Positions 53,549-61,728 of a stretch of 64,000 nt of DNA are shown here, in pieces. The notes below the pieces were generated by a model. The model was not told the DNA's origin. It worked only from the letters and a program-made list of their open reading frames with translations, and searched no databases. A program made the translations under genes and the position numbers. The stretch is from Actinopolyspora biskrensis. GTDB lineage: Bacteria; Actinomycetota; Actinomycetes; Mycobacteriales; Pseudonocardiaceae. The first letter of the stretch is position 1, and every line of letters starts with the position of its first letter. The stretch spans positions 434,001 through 498,000 of the forward strand of contig NZ_JACBYW010000001.1 of the NCBI RefSeq assembly GCF_013408175.1. Reading direction: 5' to 3'.

Positions 53549-53974
53549 TCACTCGGAAGGGTGGTCCTTTGAGGAGCGGCCAGCTTGGAAGTCGATGAAC
53601 TCCATCACGCTGCGAAGCTGCTCCGGTGAGAGCTGGCTGGCACGAGCCGCGATGTGGCGTGCGTTCTGCTCGCCCAGCTTCGCCAACAGGTCATACTGCT
53701 GGTTGAGGTCACGGCCGCGTTCGGTGTCGGCGAAGTACTCCAGTTCGACGCCGAAGAAGTCCGCGAGTTTGACCACGACGGAGTGGCTCGGCTCGTTCTT
53801 ACCCTTCAGTAGGTCGTAGAGGTACCCTCGCGACACTCCGATGAACTCGGCCACCTCCGGTTTGCCGTACGAGGTGCCGTCGTCACGCTTTACGCTGCTG
53901 AAAAGTCGGCTCAGTCTGGTGGCGAACGTATCCCCCGCCGCGTTTGCCCCGGGCTCGGTCACTGTTCTCACCAC
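53549..53974 (-). CDS. XRE-family transcriptional regulator
   Basis: A 141-residue protein with an N-terminal helix-turn-helix: GKPEVAEFIGVSRGYLYDLLKGKNEPSHSVVVKLADFFGVELEYF, seen in pieces from about residue 41 to 85. The remainder is helical and may dimerise. With the ImmA/IrrE gene downstream it forms a likely repressor-protease pair of the ImmR/ImmA kind. The GTG at 53972-53974 follows AGAGG. It is divergent from the WhiB and conjugation genes and next to a promoter with a palindrome. Confidence 0.85.
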   Translation of the reverse strand: MVRTVTEPGANAAGDTFATRLSRLFSSVKRDDGTSYGKPEVAEFIGVSRGYLYDLLKGKNEPSHSVVVKLADFFGVELEYFADTERGRDLNQQYDLLAKLGEQNARHIAARASQLSPEQLRSVMEFIDFQAGRSSKDHPSE

Positions 53975-54523
53975 CTCTCGCGAGGGTGTCGTAAAAGCCT
54001 GACCAGCAATATCAACTGTCGACTAAACTTGACAACCCTGTCGAGGGTTCCTACTCTCAAGGTTGCACTGTCAAGGATACCGGACAAGAGCTCTCGACGA
54101 TATGGCCCGTCCGGAGCGGTGCTTCCCTGGGAGCAGAAATACAGCAGTGGACAGTCAGGGCTGACTGCTGTCCGGTTCGTCGGAGACCCGTCAACAGAAG
54201 GTGTTTCGATCACCAGGTCGGTCGAACACGGCGTAGGAACAATCAACGCTCTGCTCGATGAGAGGAGAAAAGAGCGAACAACCGCACCTCTGGATCGTTC
54301 CTGTGTTCGAAAAATCAGGGAAGGTGCGTGTCGTTGCGGAGGAATTTCGGTATTTTTCTGATTGTGAGGTCAGGACGCTCCTGGTCAAGATGATGTTTTC
54401 TTGATCGGTGCTATTCGGCATCGCTTGGTGCTGCTTTGTTTGCTGTGATGTTTCCCCGAGAGTTCCGTTTTTCTGGGCTCATGTGGGGTGCGATCTGTTT
54501 TCTGTGGAGTTCATTCGGAGATT
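53975..54523. other. Divergent control region between the XRE cassette and the transfer operon
   Basis: These 549 bases are clearly less GC-rich than the rest. They hold the promoter and palindrome at 54029-54057, scattered half-sites of the form TTGACA or TGTCAA, and an invertible stretch at 54141-54173 (ACAGCAGT ... ACTGCTGT, with GGACAGTCAG inside). Frames such as 54029-54361 are open but have no ribosome binding site or known family. The long leader before WhiB suggests RNA-level control, which is inference. Confidence 0.6.
54029..54057 (+). promoter_or_regulatory. Strong promoter with a palindrome in the spacer
   Basis: TTGACA (54029-54034) and TACTCT (54052-54057) are 17 bases apart, the ideal spacing, reading toward WhiB and the transfer genes. 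Between them lies AACCCT-GTCG-AGGGTT (54034-54049), a perfect 6-bp inverted repeat. A dimeric repressor bound there would cover the promoter. The XRE protein encoded 55 bases away is the likely ligand. Confidence 0.75.
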
Positions 54524-54871
54524 ATGTCGTTGCGTGATCTCATGAAACTGGTCGGTCAATACGGAACCTGCGTCTCGACGGACAATGCCGATGCGTGGTT
54601 CCGAGAGCAGCCACGGGGGCCATCGGCCCGTGCTATCCAGCGCAGGCAGGCGCGTGAAGCCTGCTCCGACTGTCCGGTGCGGACCGAGTGCCTGACTCTC
54701 GGAGTCACTCACGAGCTGAACACCGAGATGTGCTGGGGGATATGGGGCGGAGTGTGTTCCGCCGACCGGCAAGAGCTGATCGACGAAAACCTGAACAGCA
54801 AGAACTGCGAGAGCGACCCTGTCGAAGACATAGTGTCCCGTTTGCTGACGGGTGAACACTTTAGTGAGTGA
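54524..54871 (+). CDS. WhiB-family iron-sulfur regulator
   Basis: A 115-residue protein with the four cysteines that bind a [4Fe-4S] cluster: Cys16 (GTCVSTD), Cys47 and Cys50 (EACSDCPV) and Cys56 (TECLTLG). The glycine turn GIWGG is at 73-77. WhiB proteins act with the housekeeping sigma factor in nitric-oxide or redox sensing and development. The ATG at 54524 follows CGGAG; an upstream ATG at 54488 is less likely. It stands between the control region and the transfer operon and may regulate transfer. Confidence 0.9.
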   Translation: MSLRDLMKLVGQYGTCVSTDNADAWFREQPRGPSARAIQRRQAREACSDCPVRTECLTLGVTHELNTEMCWGIWGGVCSADRQELIDENLNSKNCESDPVEDIVSRLLTGEHFSE

Positions 54872-54980
54872 CGGCCTTTTCTGCTGTCTTCGTGTTCTTC
54901 TGTTTCGAGTTCGTTTTTATTTCTACGAAGTTGCTACTCGGTCCGAATTTGATCTTGTGCACTGTTGAGGTGACGACTTC

Positions 54981-56042
54981 ATGACCACCGAGCGGGTCGA
55001 TCGCGATTCCGAAGCTGCTGGCGAGCTTGAGCACTGCGACCGGACGTTGACGGGGCTGGCTTGCCGAAGTTGGCAGGACCTGCCCACAGCCGATGTGGTC
55101 GCTGCGGTGGAAGCCGGAGAGCTCACCACGGCTAGTCAGGGTGCTGCGGCAGGTCAACGGGTCACATCGGCCACCGCGACGAGTGCGGCCGCGGTGCAAC
55201 GGCAAGGGCTGCCACCGCTCAGCGACGCGACAGCGGACTGGTCCGGTTTCGGCGAGGCAGTGATTCCGGTGCTGTCGGGTTCGCCCGGCGCGGGAGCCTC
55301 GGTCGTGGCGGCAGTGCTCTCCGATGCTCTGAGCAGTCTGCGGCAACGGGTGTTGTTGGTCGACACCGCCGAACCGCCCCGGTCGGGGTTGGCCACGGCC
55401 GCGGCGGCGGAAGGTCCGGTGCTGCCCGGTCCGCACGAGTCGGTGCGCGTCCGACAATCCCAGCGCGACGACAACATCCTGCTCGCACGGGTGGAAACCG
55501 ACTTACCGGTGCTCACACCGGGTATGGTGCCGCCGCCCCGATTCTTCAAACCCACCAGCGGGTCGATCGACGCCACCATCGTCGACATCGGCCACGACGC
55601 CTGGCGGATGGCCACGCATCCGCTGGCCGGATCCGGTGCGTGGATGCGGACGGGGAGTCCGCCCGTTCGTCCGATCGTGGTGTGCCGGGCCACGCGTCCG
55701 AGCCTGCTGCACACCGAACAGGTGCTGACTCGGCTGGAGACGTGGAACGCGACGGGAGCGATCACACCACCGGCACAACTGGTGGTCGCCGGTGCCAAGA
55801 AATGGCCCGCGGGGATCCCCGGTGGAGCCGGACGGCGTGTGGCGGCACTGCTCGACGAGGCGGTGTTCGTGCCGCACGACCCGACGACGGAGCTGTCCGG
55901 TGTCACCGACGAACCGACTCCGAAACAGCTGCGGACAGCGGTCATGTCGTTGTTGGGCCGCTGGAACCTCATCGCTGGCAGCGCTCCCGCGTCCTCTCGG
56001 CGTGCCACCGCGCGCCGGAGCAGAAAGGAATCCCAAGCATGA
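54981..56042 (+). CDS. ParA/MinD-like protein with degenerate P-loop, first gene of the transfer operon
   Basis: A 353-residue protein. After a long Ala/Thr-rich N-terminal part, residues about 93-130 resemble a ParA start: VIPVLSGSPGAGASVVAAVL, then QRVLLVDTAEPPRSG. The P-loop GSPGAGAS has Ala where Lys is essential, so ATP hydrolysis is doubtful. A basic C-terminus (RRATARRSRKESQA) may bind DNA or the membrane. Such a protein may place the secretion complex or act on the DNA. The ATG at 54981 follows GAGGTG. The stop overlaps the next gene (ATGA). Confidence 0.72.
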   Translation: MTTERVDRDSEAAGELEHCDRTLTGLACRSWQDLPTADVVAAVEAGELTTASQGAAAGQRVTSATATSAAAVQRQGLPPLSDATADWSGFGEAVIPVLSGSPGAGASVVAAVLSDALSSLRQRVLLVDTAEPPRSGLATAAAAEGPVLPGPHESVRVRQSQRDDNILLARVETDLPVLTPGMVPPPRFFKPTSGSIDATIVDIGHDAWRMATHPLAGSGAWMRTGSPPVRPIVVCRATRPSLLHTEQVLTRLETWNATGAITPPAQLVVAGAKKWPAGIPGGAGRRVAALLDEAVFVPHDPTTELSGVTDEPTPKQLRTAVMSLLGRWNLIAGSAPASSRRATARRSRKESQA

Positions 56043-56332
56043 TTCAGCACTTCGAGGCCCTGATGCCGATACTGGCCCAGATCCCCAATCCGGGACCGGA
56101 AGCCCCTCCCGGTGCCGATCAGATCCTCGGTGTGGTCGGCAACATCAAATGGGGAGCCGGGGTGGCTCTGCTGGTCGGATTTTTCGTCGGTGTGCTGGTC
56201 TGGGCCGGCGGTCGATGGGTCGATCACCACCGGGCGGGCAAAGTCGGCGTGGTCATGATGCTCTGCGCCCTCGGAGGCGGCATCTTGTACGGCATCGGCT
56301 ACCAGCTGATCAGTCATTTCGCGGGGGTCTGA
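56039..56332 (+). CDS. VirB2-like small membrane protein (pilin candidate)
   Basis: A 97-residue protein with a polar N-terminal part and two membrane helices: GAGVALLVGFFVGVLVWAGG and GVVMMLCALGGGILYGIGY. The size and two-helix plan match VirB2/TrbC-type pilin subunits, which are poorly conserved in sequence, and its place ahead of VirB6 agrees. The ATG overlaps the preceding stop by four bases and follows AAAGGA. The role is inferred from position and shape. Confidence 0.65.
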   Translation: MIQHFEALMPILAQIPNPGPEAPPGADQILGVVGNIKWGAGVALLVGFFVGVLVWAGGRWVDHHRAGKVGVVMMLCALGGGILYGIGYQLISHFAGV

Positions 56333-56334
56333 CG

Positions 56335-57159
56335 ATGCGGGCCTCGGCACAGCAACGACATCGGCAACGTCGCGCCCGACTGGGACTGTCGGCGGTACTG
56401 GGAGCGCTGGCGGTGCTGGTGCTGATCGCGGCACTGGTGACCGCACGCTCGATCACCGAAGACAGGTCCGCTCCGAGTTCCCCGACACCGCGGACACCGT
56501 CCTCGAAGCCGAGCCGGGAGAGCGGCAACTGGAACGTGGACGCCCAGCAGAGCCTGGCCGCGCGGGAGATGGCGCAGCTGCCGCCGGCGGCCGCGCGACC
56601 TCACCCGCTGAGTACCGAGCGGGCCGGCCCACCGATCACGCTCCCCGCCCCGGAACGCACGCGGGGGCAGTGGATTCCCACCGGGTTTCCCGACACCCCG
56701 CGGGGCGCGCTGGCCCAGCTCGCGGCGCTGGACGAGACGGCGATGCGGGGTGGAGATCCGGGCGTCTATGCCCGCGGATACCGCGAGCTCGCCCTGGACG
56801 GTGCACCGAATCCGGAAAGCACCGGGCTGTATTCCCTGCTGACGTCGATGCGCAGCAGCGCTGGTCTCAAGGAGACCGGGTCGGTGCCGGATCTGCGGGT
56901 GGGATACGAGGCCACCCATGGCCAGATCAAGGGCACCACCGACAACGAGCGCTATGTCGTGGCCTGTGTGCTGGGCCAGTTTTCGGTGGACCACAGGGGA
57001 CGGACGATCTCCGCAGGCGTGGGCGATTGCCAAGCCCTGCGCCACGTCGAGGGACGTTGGCGGATCTCGCCGGGACCGTTGCCCGCCGCAGCGCCGAGCG
57101 CCTGGCCGGGTAGCAGCGCGGCGGTGCGAGCCGACTACCGACCGATCAAGGAGCGTTAA
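56335..57159 (+). CDS. VirB8-like membrane-anchored transfer protein
   Basis: A 274-residue protein with a basic start, one membrane helix (about 16-38, LSAVLGALAVLVLIAALVTA), a Pro/Ser/Thr-rich linker, then an exported domain of about 165 residues (DTPRGALAQLAALDETAMRG, and NERYVVACVLGQFSVDHRGRT). That is the plan of VirB8 and TcpC proteins, which hold the channel together outside the membrane. The fold match cannot be verified by eye. The ATG at 56335 lies two bases after the pilin-like gene. Its stop overlaps the next start (TAATG). Confidence 0.65.
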   Translation: MRASAQQRHRQRRARLGLSAVLGALAVLVLIAALVTARSITEDRSAPSSPTPRTPSSKPSRESGNWNVDAQQSLAAREMAQLPPAAARPHPLSTERAGPPITLPAPERTRGQWIPTGFPDTPRGALAQLAALDETAMRGGDPGVYARGYRELALDGAPNPESTGLYSLLTSMRSSAGLKETGSVPDLRVGYEATHGQIKGTTDNERYVVACVLGQFSVDHRGRTISAGVGDCQALRHVEGRWRISPGPLPAAAPSAWPGSSAAVRADYRPIKER

Positions 57160-58715
57160 TGCGATGGCCGCTGTGGGTGTGGCCGTTCGACGATCTCGGT
57201 AACTCGATCGGAACCAAACTCAAGAACATGTTCTCGTCGGCGTTCGAGCAGGCGATGCAGGCGGTCTGGGACGCCAGCCTGATGATTCTGCGGGAAGCCT
57301 TCAAACTCGCCGACCGGTTCTCGGTGTTCGTGGTGGACCCAACGACCGAACCGATCTCGATTCTGTGGCCGATGATGCTGTGGTTGTCCGGTGTCATCGC
57401 GCTGGGATTGTTCTTCTGGCAGCTTGCCATGACCAGTCTGCGTGGCGGCAGTGGCTTCCTGCGGCTGGTCGGTGGGCCGGTGCAGTACGGTATCGCTCTG
57501 GCGGTGACCACGGGCATGGTCGGCGTGTTTCTGGCCGCTGCTGACGGGGTGACCAACGGCATCCTCGAATACGGGCTGCAGGCGTCCAATTTCCAGGACG
57601 CACTGGAGCACACTTCATTCGCCGACGGGGCCGTGGACAGCGTCAAGGCCAACGTGCTGGGGCTGTGCGCGGTGTTCGGCATCATCCCCACCGGTGTCGG
57701 CTACGTGCTGGAAATGCTGTTCCGCGAGGCTGCGATCTATATTCTGGTGGCCACGATCCCGATCACTGCGGCCGGGCTGCTGGCCGATGTGACCAAAAAT
57801 TGGTACTGGAAAGCGCTGCGGTGGATGCTGGCCAGCATTCTCATGAAGCCCGTGCTGGCACTGACGTTGGTGCTGGGCGTGTCCATCGCCGGGGGGTCGA
57901 AAGGTCTGTCCGGCCTGCTGGCCGGAACCGGTGTACTGATGATTTCCCTGGCGGCACCGTTCGCGGTGTTCAAACTGTTCGCCTTCGTCGATCCCGGAAG
58001 CGATGCCGGAGTGGCGCTGCGCACCAACGTGGGCATGGCCTCCTACGGCAACGGCAACCCCGCCCTGCAAGGCATTCAAAAGCTGACCAGCCCCGGTGAC
58101 AATGCCGGCAGTACGTCCGGTGGCGGGGCCGGTCAGCTCTCCGAAGCCGGCGGTGGTGGCGGTGGGGCCCAGGAAGCGGCCAACACCCTCCGGTTCGACC
58201 ATGCCATGGCCGACTACGCCGAGGGCGAGGGCGCCAGCTACGGCATCGGTGGTGACACCTCCGGTGGGAGTGAGAGCACCACCGGTGGGGGTGCTTCCGC
58301 AACCGGGGCGTCGGCCGAAACGAGCGGAGCCGGTTCACATTCGGAGTCCGGTTCGGACAGTAGCTCCTCAGCAGCGACGAGCACCTCCTCGCCGCCTCCT
58401 GCGGCCAATCGGGGGCAGGTGACCGCCTCGGACGGGATCGGTCCGCAACACACCTCCTCCGCGGGAAGCAGCACCGCAGCGGAGACCGCTCCGTCCGGCG
58501 AGGAGGAACCCCCGCCGCAGCCGCCCGAGCACGGTGGTGGCCCCGATGGCGGTGATGACGATCCCGGTGGTGGAACTCCACGCGGGGGTAACGGTCCCCG
58601 GGGCGGTGGCCCCCGCGGAGGCGGGGGTGGTTCCGGCAGCAGTGGCAGCGGTGGCGGTGGTGCCGGTGGTGCCGCTGCCACCGATGAGGCAGCGGATGCG
58701 GCGGTGATCACCTGA
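57159..58715 (+). CDS. VirB6/TrbL-like polytopic membrane protein with a Gly/Ser-rich tail
   Basis: A 518-residue protein. The first 270 residues have six or more membrane helices, including LWPMMLWLSGVIALGLFFWQL, IALAVTTGMVGVFLAAADG and LASILMKPVLALTLVLGVS, as in the VirB6/TrbL inner-membrane channel. From about residue 305 the chain becomes low-complexity Gly, Ser and Thr, then proline-rich, ending AADAAVIT. Such tails in this family lie inside the cell or in the wall. The ATG overlaps the preceding stop, and its stop overlaps the next start (ATGA). Confidence 0.82.
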   Translation: MRWPLWVWPFDDLGNSIGTKLKNMFSSAFEQAMQAVWDASLMILREAFKLADRFSVFVVDPTTEPISILWPMMLWLSGVIALGLFFWQLAMTSLRGGSGFLRLVGGPVQYGIALAVTTGMVGVFLAAADGVTNGILEYGLQASNFQDALEHTSFADGAVDSVKANVLGLCAVFGIIPTGVGYVLEMLFREAAIYILVATIPITAAGLLADVTKNWYWKALRWMLASILMKPVLALTLVLGVSIAGGSKGLSGLLAGTGVLMISLAAPFAVFKLFAFVDPGSDAGVALRTNVGMASYGNGNPALQGIQKLTSPGDNAGSTSGGGAGQLSEAGGGGGGAQEAANTLRFDHAMADYAEGEGASYGIGGDTSGGSESTTGGGASATGASAETSGAGSHSESGSDSSSSAATSTSSPPPAANRGQVTASDGIGPQHTSSAGSSTAAETAPSGEEEPPPQPPEHGGGPDGGDDDPGGGTPRGGNGPRGGGPRGGGGGSGSSGSGGGGAGGAAATDEAADAAVIT

Positions 58716-60220
58716 TGAGCAGTGTGCGGATGTATCGGGGACTGGCGCGCCGGGAGAAACCCGGCTGGATCATGGGGCTGTCCCCGTGGCAGGCACTGAC
58801 CTGCCTCGCGCTGGCGGTGCCGGTGCTGTGGACCCTCTCGGCCGGGCAGTTCCTGCGGGCGTTGATCCTGGCCGCGGCCTGTGGGACAGGGACCTGTCTC
58901 GTGGTCGTTCCGGTGCGGGGCCGTCCCGCGTTGCGGTGGCTGGTGCATCTGCTGCTGTACCAGCTCGGGACGGCGTTGGGCTGGTCCCGGTGGCAGTCTC
59001 GGGTCGCCGCCGGCGATCCGGTCGATCCGGACGAGCCGGATCTGCCCGGTGTGCTGCAGCGGGTGTCCTTTCCGGACGGTCCGGTGTTCAAGGATCACGG
59101 CCGGGTGTGTTTGATCCACGACACCGGTGAGGGCAGGTGGGGCGCGACCGCGCGGTTGACCCACTCCGGGGTCGGCATGCTCTCGGCCGAGCAGTGTGAC
59201 CGGCTGGCCTCGCGACTGGGCACCCTGCTGTTGTCGATCGGGCACCGCGACGTCGTCGACCGGCTGTCGCTGCTGGTACGCACCGTGCCCGACGACGGCA
59301 CCGAGTACGAGGTGTGGCGTGCCCGCCACGATGTCGCCGACGCGCCGGATCTGACCCGGCAGGCGGTCGACGAGCTCGACCGCAGCATCGGTTCGGTCTC
59401 GGTGCGCCACGAGGTGTTCGTGACGGTGTCCGGCCCGGAGGACGCGCTGCGCAAACCCGCCGCGGCCGCGGGAGGGGGCGTCGAGGGCCGCGCGCGGGTG
59501 CTCTACCGCGTGCTCGACGGACTCGAGGATCCGTTCAAAGCCCTCGGAGCCGAGAGCGTGGAGTGGTTGTCCGGTGGGGCTCTGGCCGAGTCCATCCGCA
59601 CCGGGTTCAACCCCGGCAGCTCGGCGGTGTTGCGGGCCGGGCAGTTGACCGGCGACGGCGTCGACGGGCTGCCGAAGGCCGCGGCCGGTCCGACCCAAGC
59701 CCCCTCTCCGGGGTGGCGGCACTACGACCACGACGCCTATTCGACCGTGTCCTACAGCGTGCTCATGCCCGAATCCGGGACCGTGTTCGGCTCGCTGTCA
59801 CCCCTGCTGGCGGTCAAATCCGCAGGGGAACGGCGGTGCGTGGCCATCCACTACGAGGTGATGGGCGCTCGGGCGGCTTCGAAGTCGGTGCAGAACTACC
59901 GGTTCCGCTCCGGGGTGATGCGCGACTACAAGGCCAGCAAGGGATTTTCCGCCTCGGCGGTCGATGAGCGGGAAGCCGGCGGTGCGCGGGCGCAGGAGCA
60001 GGCCGTGGCCGCCGGTCACTCGATCGTGCGTTACTCCGCTGTCGCGGCGGTGACCGCGCCGGCCGACCGGCAGATCGAGGACCACGCCGCCCGACTGGAA
60101 AACGACTCCGCCGGCCGGTTCCGCCTGCTGCGGCTCGATCTCGCCCAGGACAGTTCCTTCGTGGCCGCCTGCCTACCGGTGGGCATCGGCCTACCCCGCT
60201 CACGAGGAGGTCTCCTGTGA
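58715..60220 (+). CDS. SCO6880-family transfer protein
   Basis: A 501-residue protein with two membrane helices at about 20-62 (LTCLALAVPVLWTLSAGQFLRALILAAACG), as in PrgI-type proteins. A soluble part without a P-loop follows. Sequence and place match the SCO6880 family of actinobacterial type IV secretion clusters, where it stands before a VirB4 ATPase. It may correspond to the N-terminal half of VirB4 fused to PrgI. The final codons overlap the VirB4 start (GTGA). Confidence 0.82.
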   Translation: MSSVRMYRGLARREKPGWIMGLSPWQALTCLALAVPVLWTLSAGQFLRALILAAACGTGTCLVVVPVRGRPALRWLVHLLLYQLGTALGWSRWQSRVAAGDPVDPDEPDLPGVLQRVSFPDGPVFKDHGRVCLIHDTGEGRWGATARLTHSGVGMLSAEQCDRLASRLGTLLLSIGHRDVVDRLSLLVRTVPDDGTEYEVWRARHDVADAPDLTRQAVDELDRSIGSVSVRHEVFVTVSGPEDALRKPAAAAGGGVEGRARVLYRVLDGLEDPFKALGAESVEWLSGGALAESIRTGFNPGSSAVLRAGQLTGDGVDGLPKAAAGPTQAPSPGWRHYDHDAYSTVSYSVLMPESGTVFGSLSPLLAVKSAGERRCVAIHYEVMGARAASKSVQNYRFRSGVMRDYKASKGFSASAVDEREAGGARAQEQAVAAGHSIVRYSAVAAVTAPADRQIEDHAARLENDSAGRFRLLRLDLAQDSSFVAACLPVGIGLPRSRGGLL

Positions 60221-61725
60221 CCCGCATTCGGCGGCGCGGTGCCGCGCAGCTGCTTCGCGACGGTGGCCAGACCCCACCGCGCGCCCCCAGAACATCCCGA
60301 GAGGAACCACGCTCTTCCACGGGGCAACGGATCAACCGGCCGCGGGCTCCCCGTCGCGGCCGGGCCCGTGCCGGACATGGCTGGTCCCCGGTCGAAGCGC
60401 CGATGACGGTGTACCAGGCCACCACCAGCGAGATCGGCGGCCTGTTCCCGTTGTTGGCCGCCAACGGGATCCCGGCCGTGGGGGCGCGCATCGGCTACGA
60501 CACGCTGTCCGGCAGCGCGTTCTACGCCCACCCGATCGAATGGGTGCTGCGCGGCCTGGCCACCAATCCGAACATGGTCGTCTTCGGCGAACCCGGCCGC
60601 GGCAAAAGCAGCACCGTGGTCGCGTTTTTGCTGCGCATGATGTTGTTCGGCACCAAAACGCTGATCTCCGGTGATGTGAAGGGCGAGTACTCACCCCTGC
60701 TGCGCGCACTGGGCATCACCCCGATCGCGCTGGGCAGCGGCTCACCGGCTCGGCTCAACGCGCTGGATCTGGGGCCACTGGCGCGCTGGTGGGAGTCCTG
60801 GTCGATCGAGCGCCAGCGCGAAGAGCTCGACGGGTTGCTGGCCCGCTGGGTCAAACTCCTCGTCGCGTTGGCCGAAGCCCAGGGGTACGTGCCCACCGTC
60901 ACCGACGAGGCCGTGCTGGCCCGGGTGCTGCGCCGGCTGCTCGGCGTCGCCGACGGGACCACGCGGCTGCGGCCGGTCACGATCCCGGACGTGCAGCGCG
61001 AGCTGGCCGATCCGGACGAGCAGCTCTGGCGCGAGACCCGTTTCGCCGACCGGCGCCAGTTCCTCGACACGCTGCGCCCGATCACCGACGCGCTGGCCAA
61101 CCTGGTAACCGGCCCGCTGGCCGGATTGTTCGACGAGCCCACCAACTTCGACCTGGACTGGCAGGCCCCGATCCAGTCCATGGACCTCTCGGGGCTGCGC
61201 GGCCGCGGTGATCAGGCCGTGGCGGTGGCACTGACCTGCCTGGGCTCGTGGTCGTCGATGATCACCGACCTGCAGGACGACGGGGAGATCCGCATCGTGG
61301 TGCGCGACGAGGTCTGGCGCCAAATGCGACTGGGTTCGAAAGCCGTGCAAGCCGTCGACTCGGACCTGCGGCTCTCGCGAGCCGAGCAGAAAATCCAGGT
61401 CCTCGTCGGCCACAAACCCAGCGATTTCCTCTCCGTCGGCAGCGCCGGCTCGCAGGAAGTCGCCATCGCCAAGGACCTGCTGGCGCTGTGCAGCACGCGA
61501 ATCCTGTTCGGGCAAAGCACCCGGGTTGCCGACGAGTTGGCCGAGGATTTCGCCCTCTCCGACAAAGAATCCGAGGTGACCACCGGCTGGTGCATGGAAC
61601 GCACCGGGCGAGCGCTGTGGAAGCTCGAAAACACCCCCGGCTACAAGGTCCAAACCGTGCTCTCCCGCACCGAAAAGACCGCGTTCGACACCAACGCCCA
61701 ACTGCGCGGTGCAGGGGAGGGCTGA
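60217..61725 (+). CDS. VirB4-like transfer ATPase
   Basis: The energising ATPase of the secretion channel, 502 residues. After a basic, disordered start, Walker A is VVFGEPGRGKSSTVVAFLL (about 124-132) and Walker B IRIVVRDEVWRQMRLG (about 357-370). The late Gln/Arg motif region LLALCSTRILFGQSTRVADE follows. The usual N-terminal VirB4 part is missing here and is likely supplied by the SCO6880-type partner. The GTG at 60217 overlaps that gene. The lytic-enzyme gene follows after 3 bases. Confidence 0.88.
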   Translation: MTRIRRRGAAQLLRDGGQTPPRAPRTSREEPRSSTGQRINRPRAPRRGRARAGHGWSPVEAPMTVYQATTSEIGGLFPLLAANGIPAVGARIGYDTLSGSAFYAHPIEWVLRGLATNPNMVVFGEPGRGKSSTVVAFLLRMMLFGTKTLISGDVKGEYSPLLRALGITPIALGSGSPARLNALDLGPLARWWESWSIERQREELDGLLARWVKLLVALAEAQGYVPTVTDEAVLARVLRRLLGVADGTTRLRPVTIPDVQRELADPDEQLWRETRFADRRQFLDTLRPITDALANLVTGPLAGLFDEPTNFDLDWQAPIQSMDLSGLRGRGDQAVAVALTCLGSWSSMITDLQDDGEIRIVVRDEVWRQMRLGSKAVQAVDSDLRLSRAEQKIQVLVGHKPSDFLSVGSAGSQEVAIAKDLLALCSTRILFGQSTRVADELAEDFALSDKESEVTTGWCMERTGRALWKLENTPGYKVQTVLSRTEKTAFDTNAQLRGAGEG

Positions 61726-61728
61726 ACC

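Noticed and set aside
54029-54361. 110-codon frame in the control region
   Set aside because: Its TTG start coincides with the -35 box of the promoter and it has no ribosome binding site or family match.
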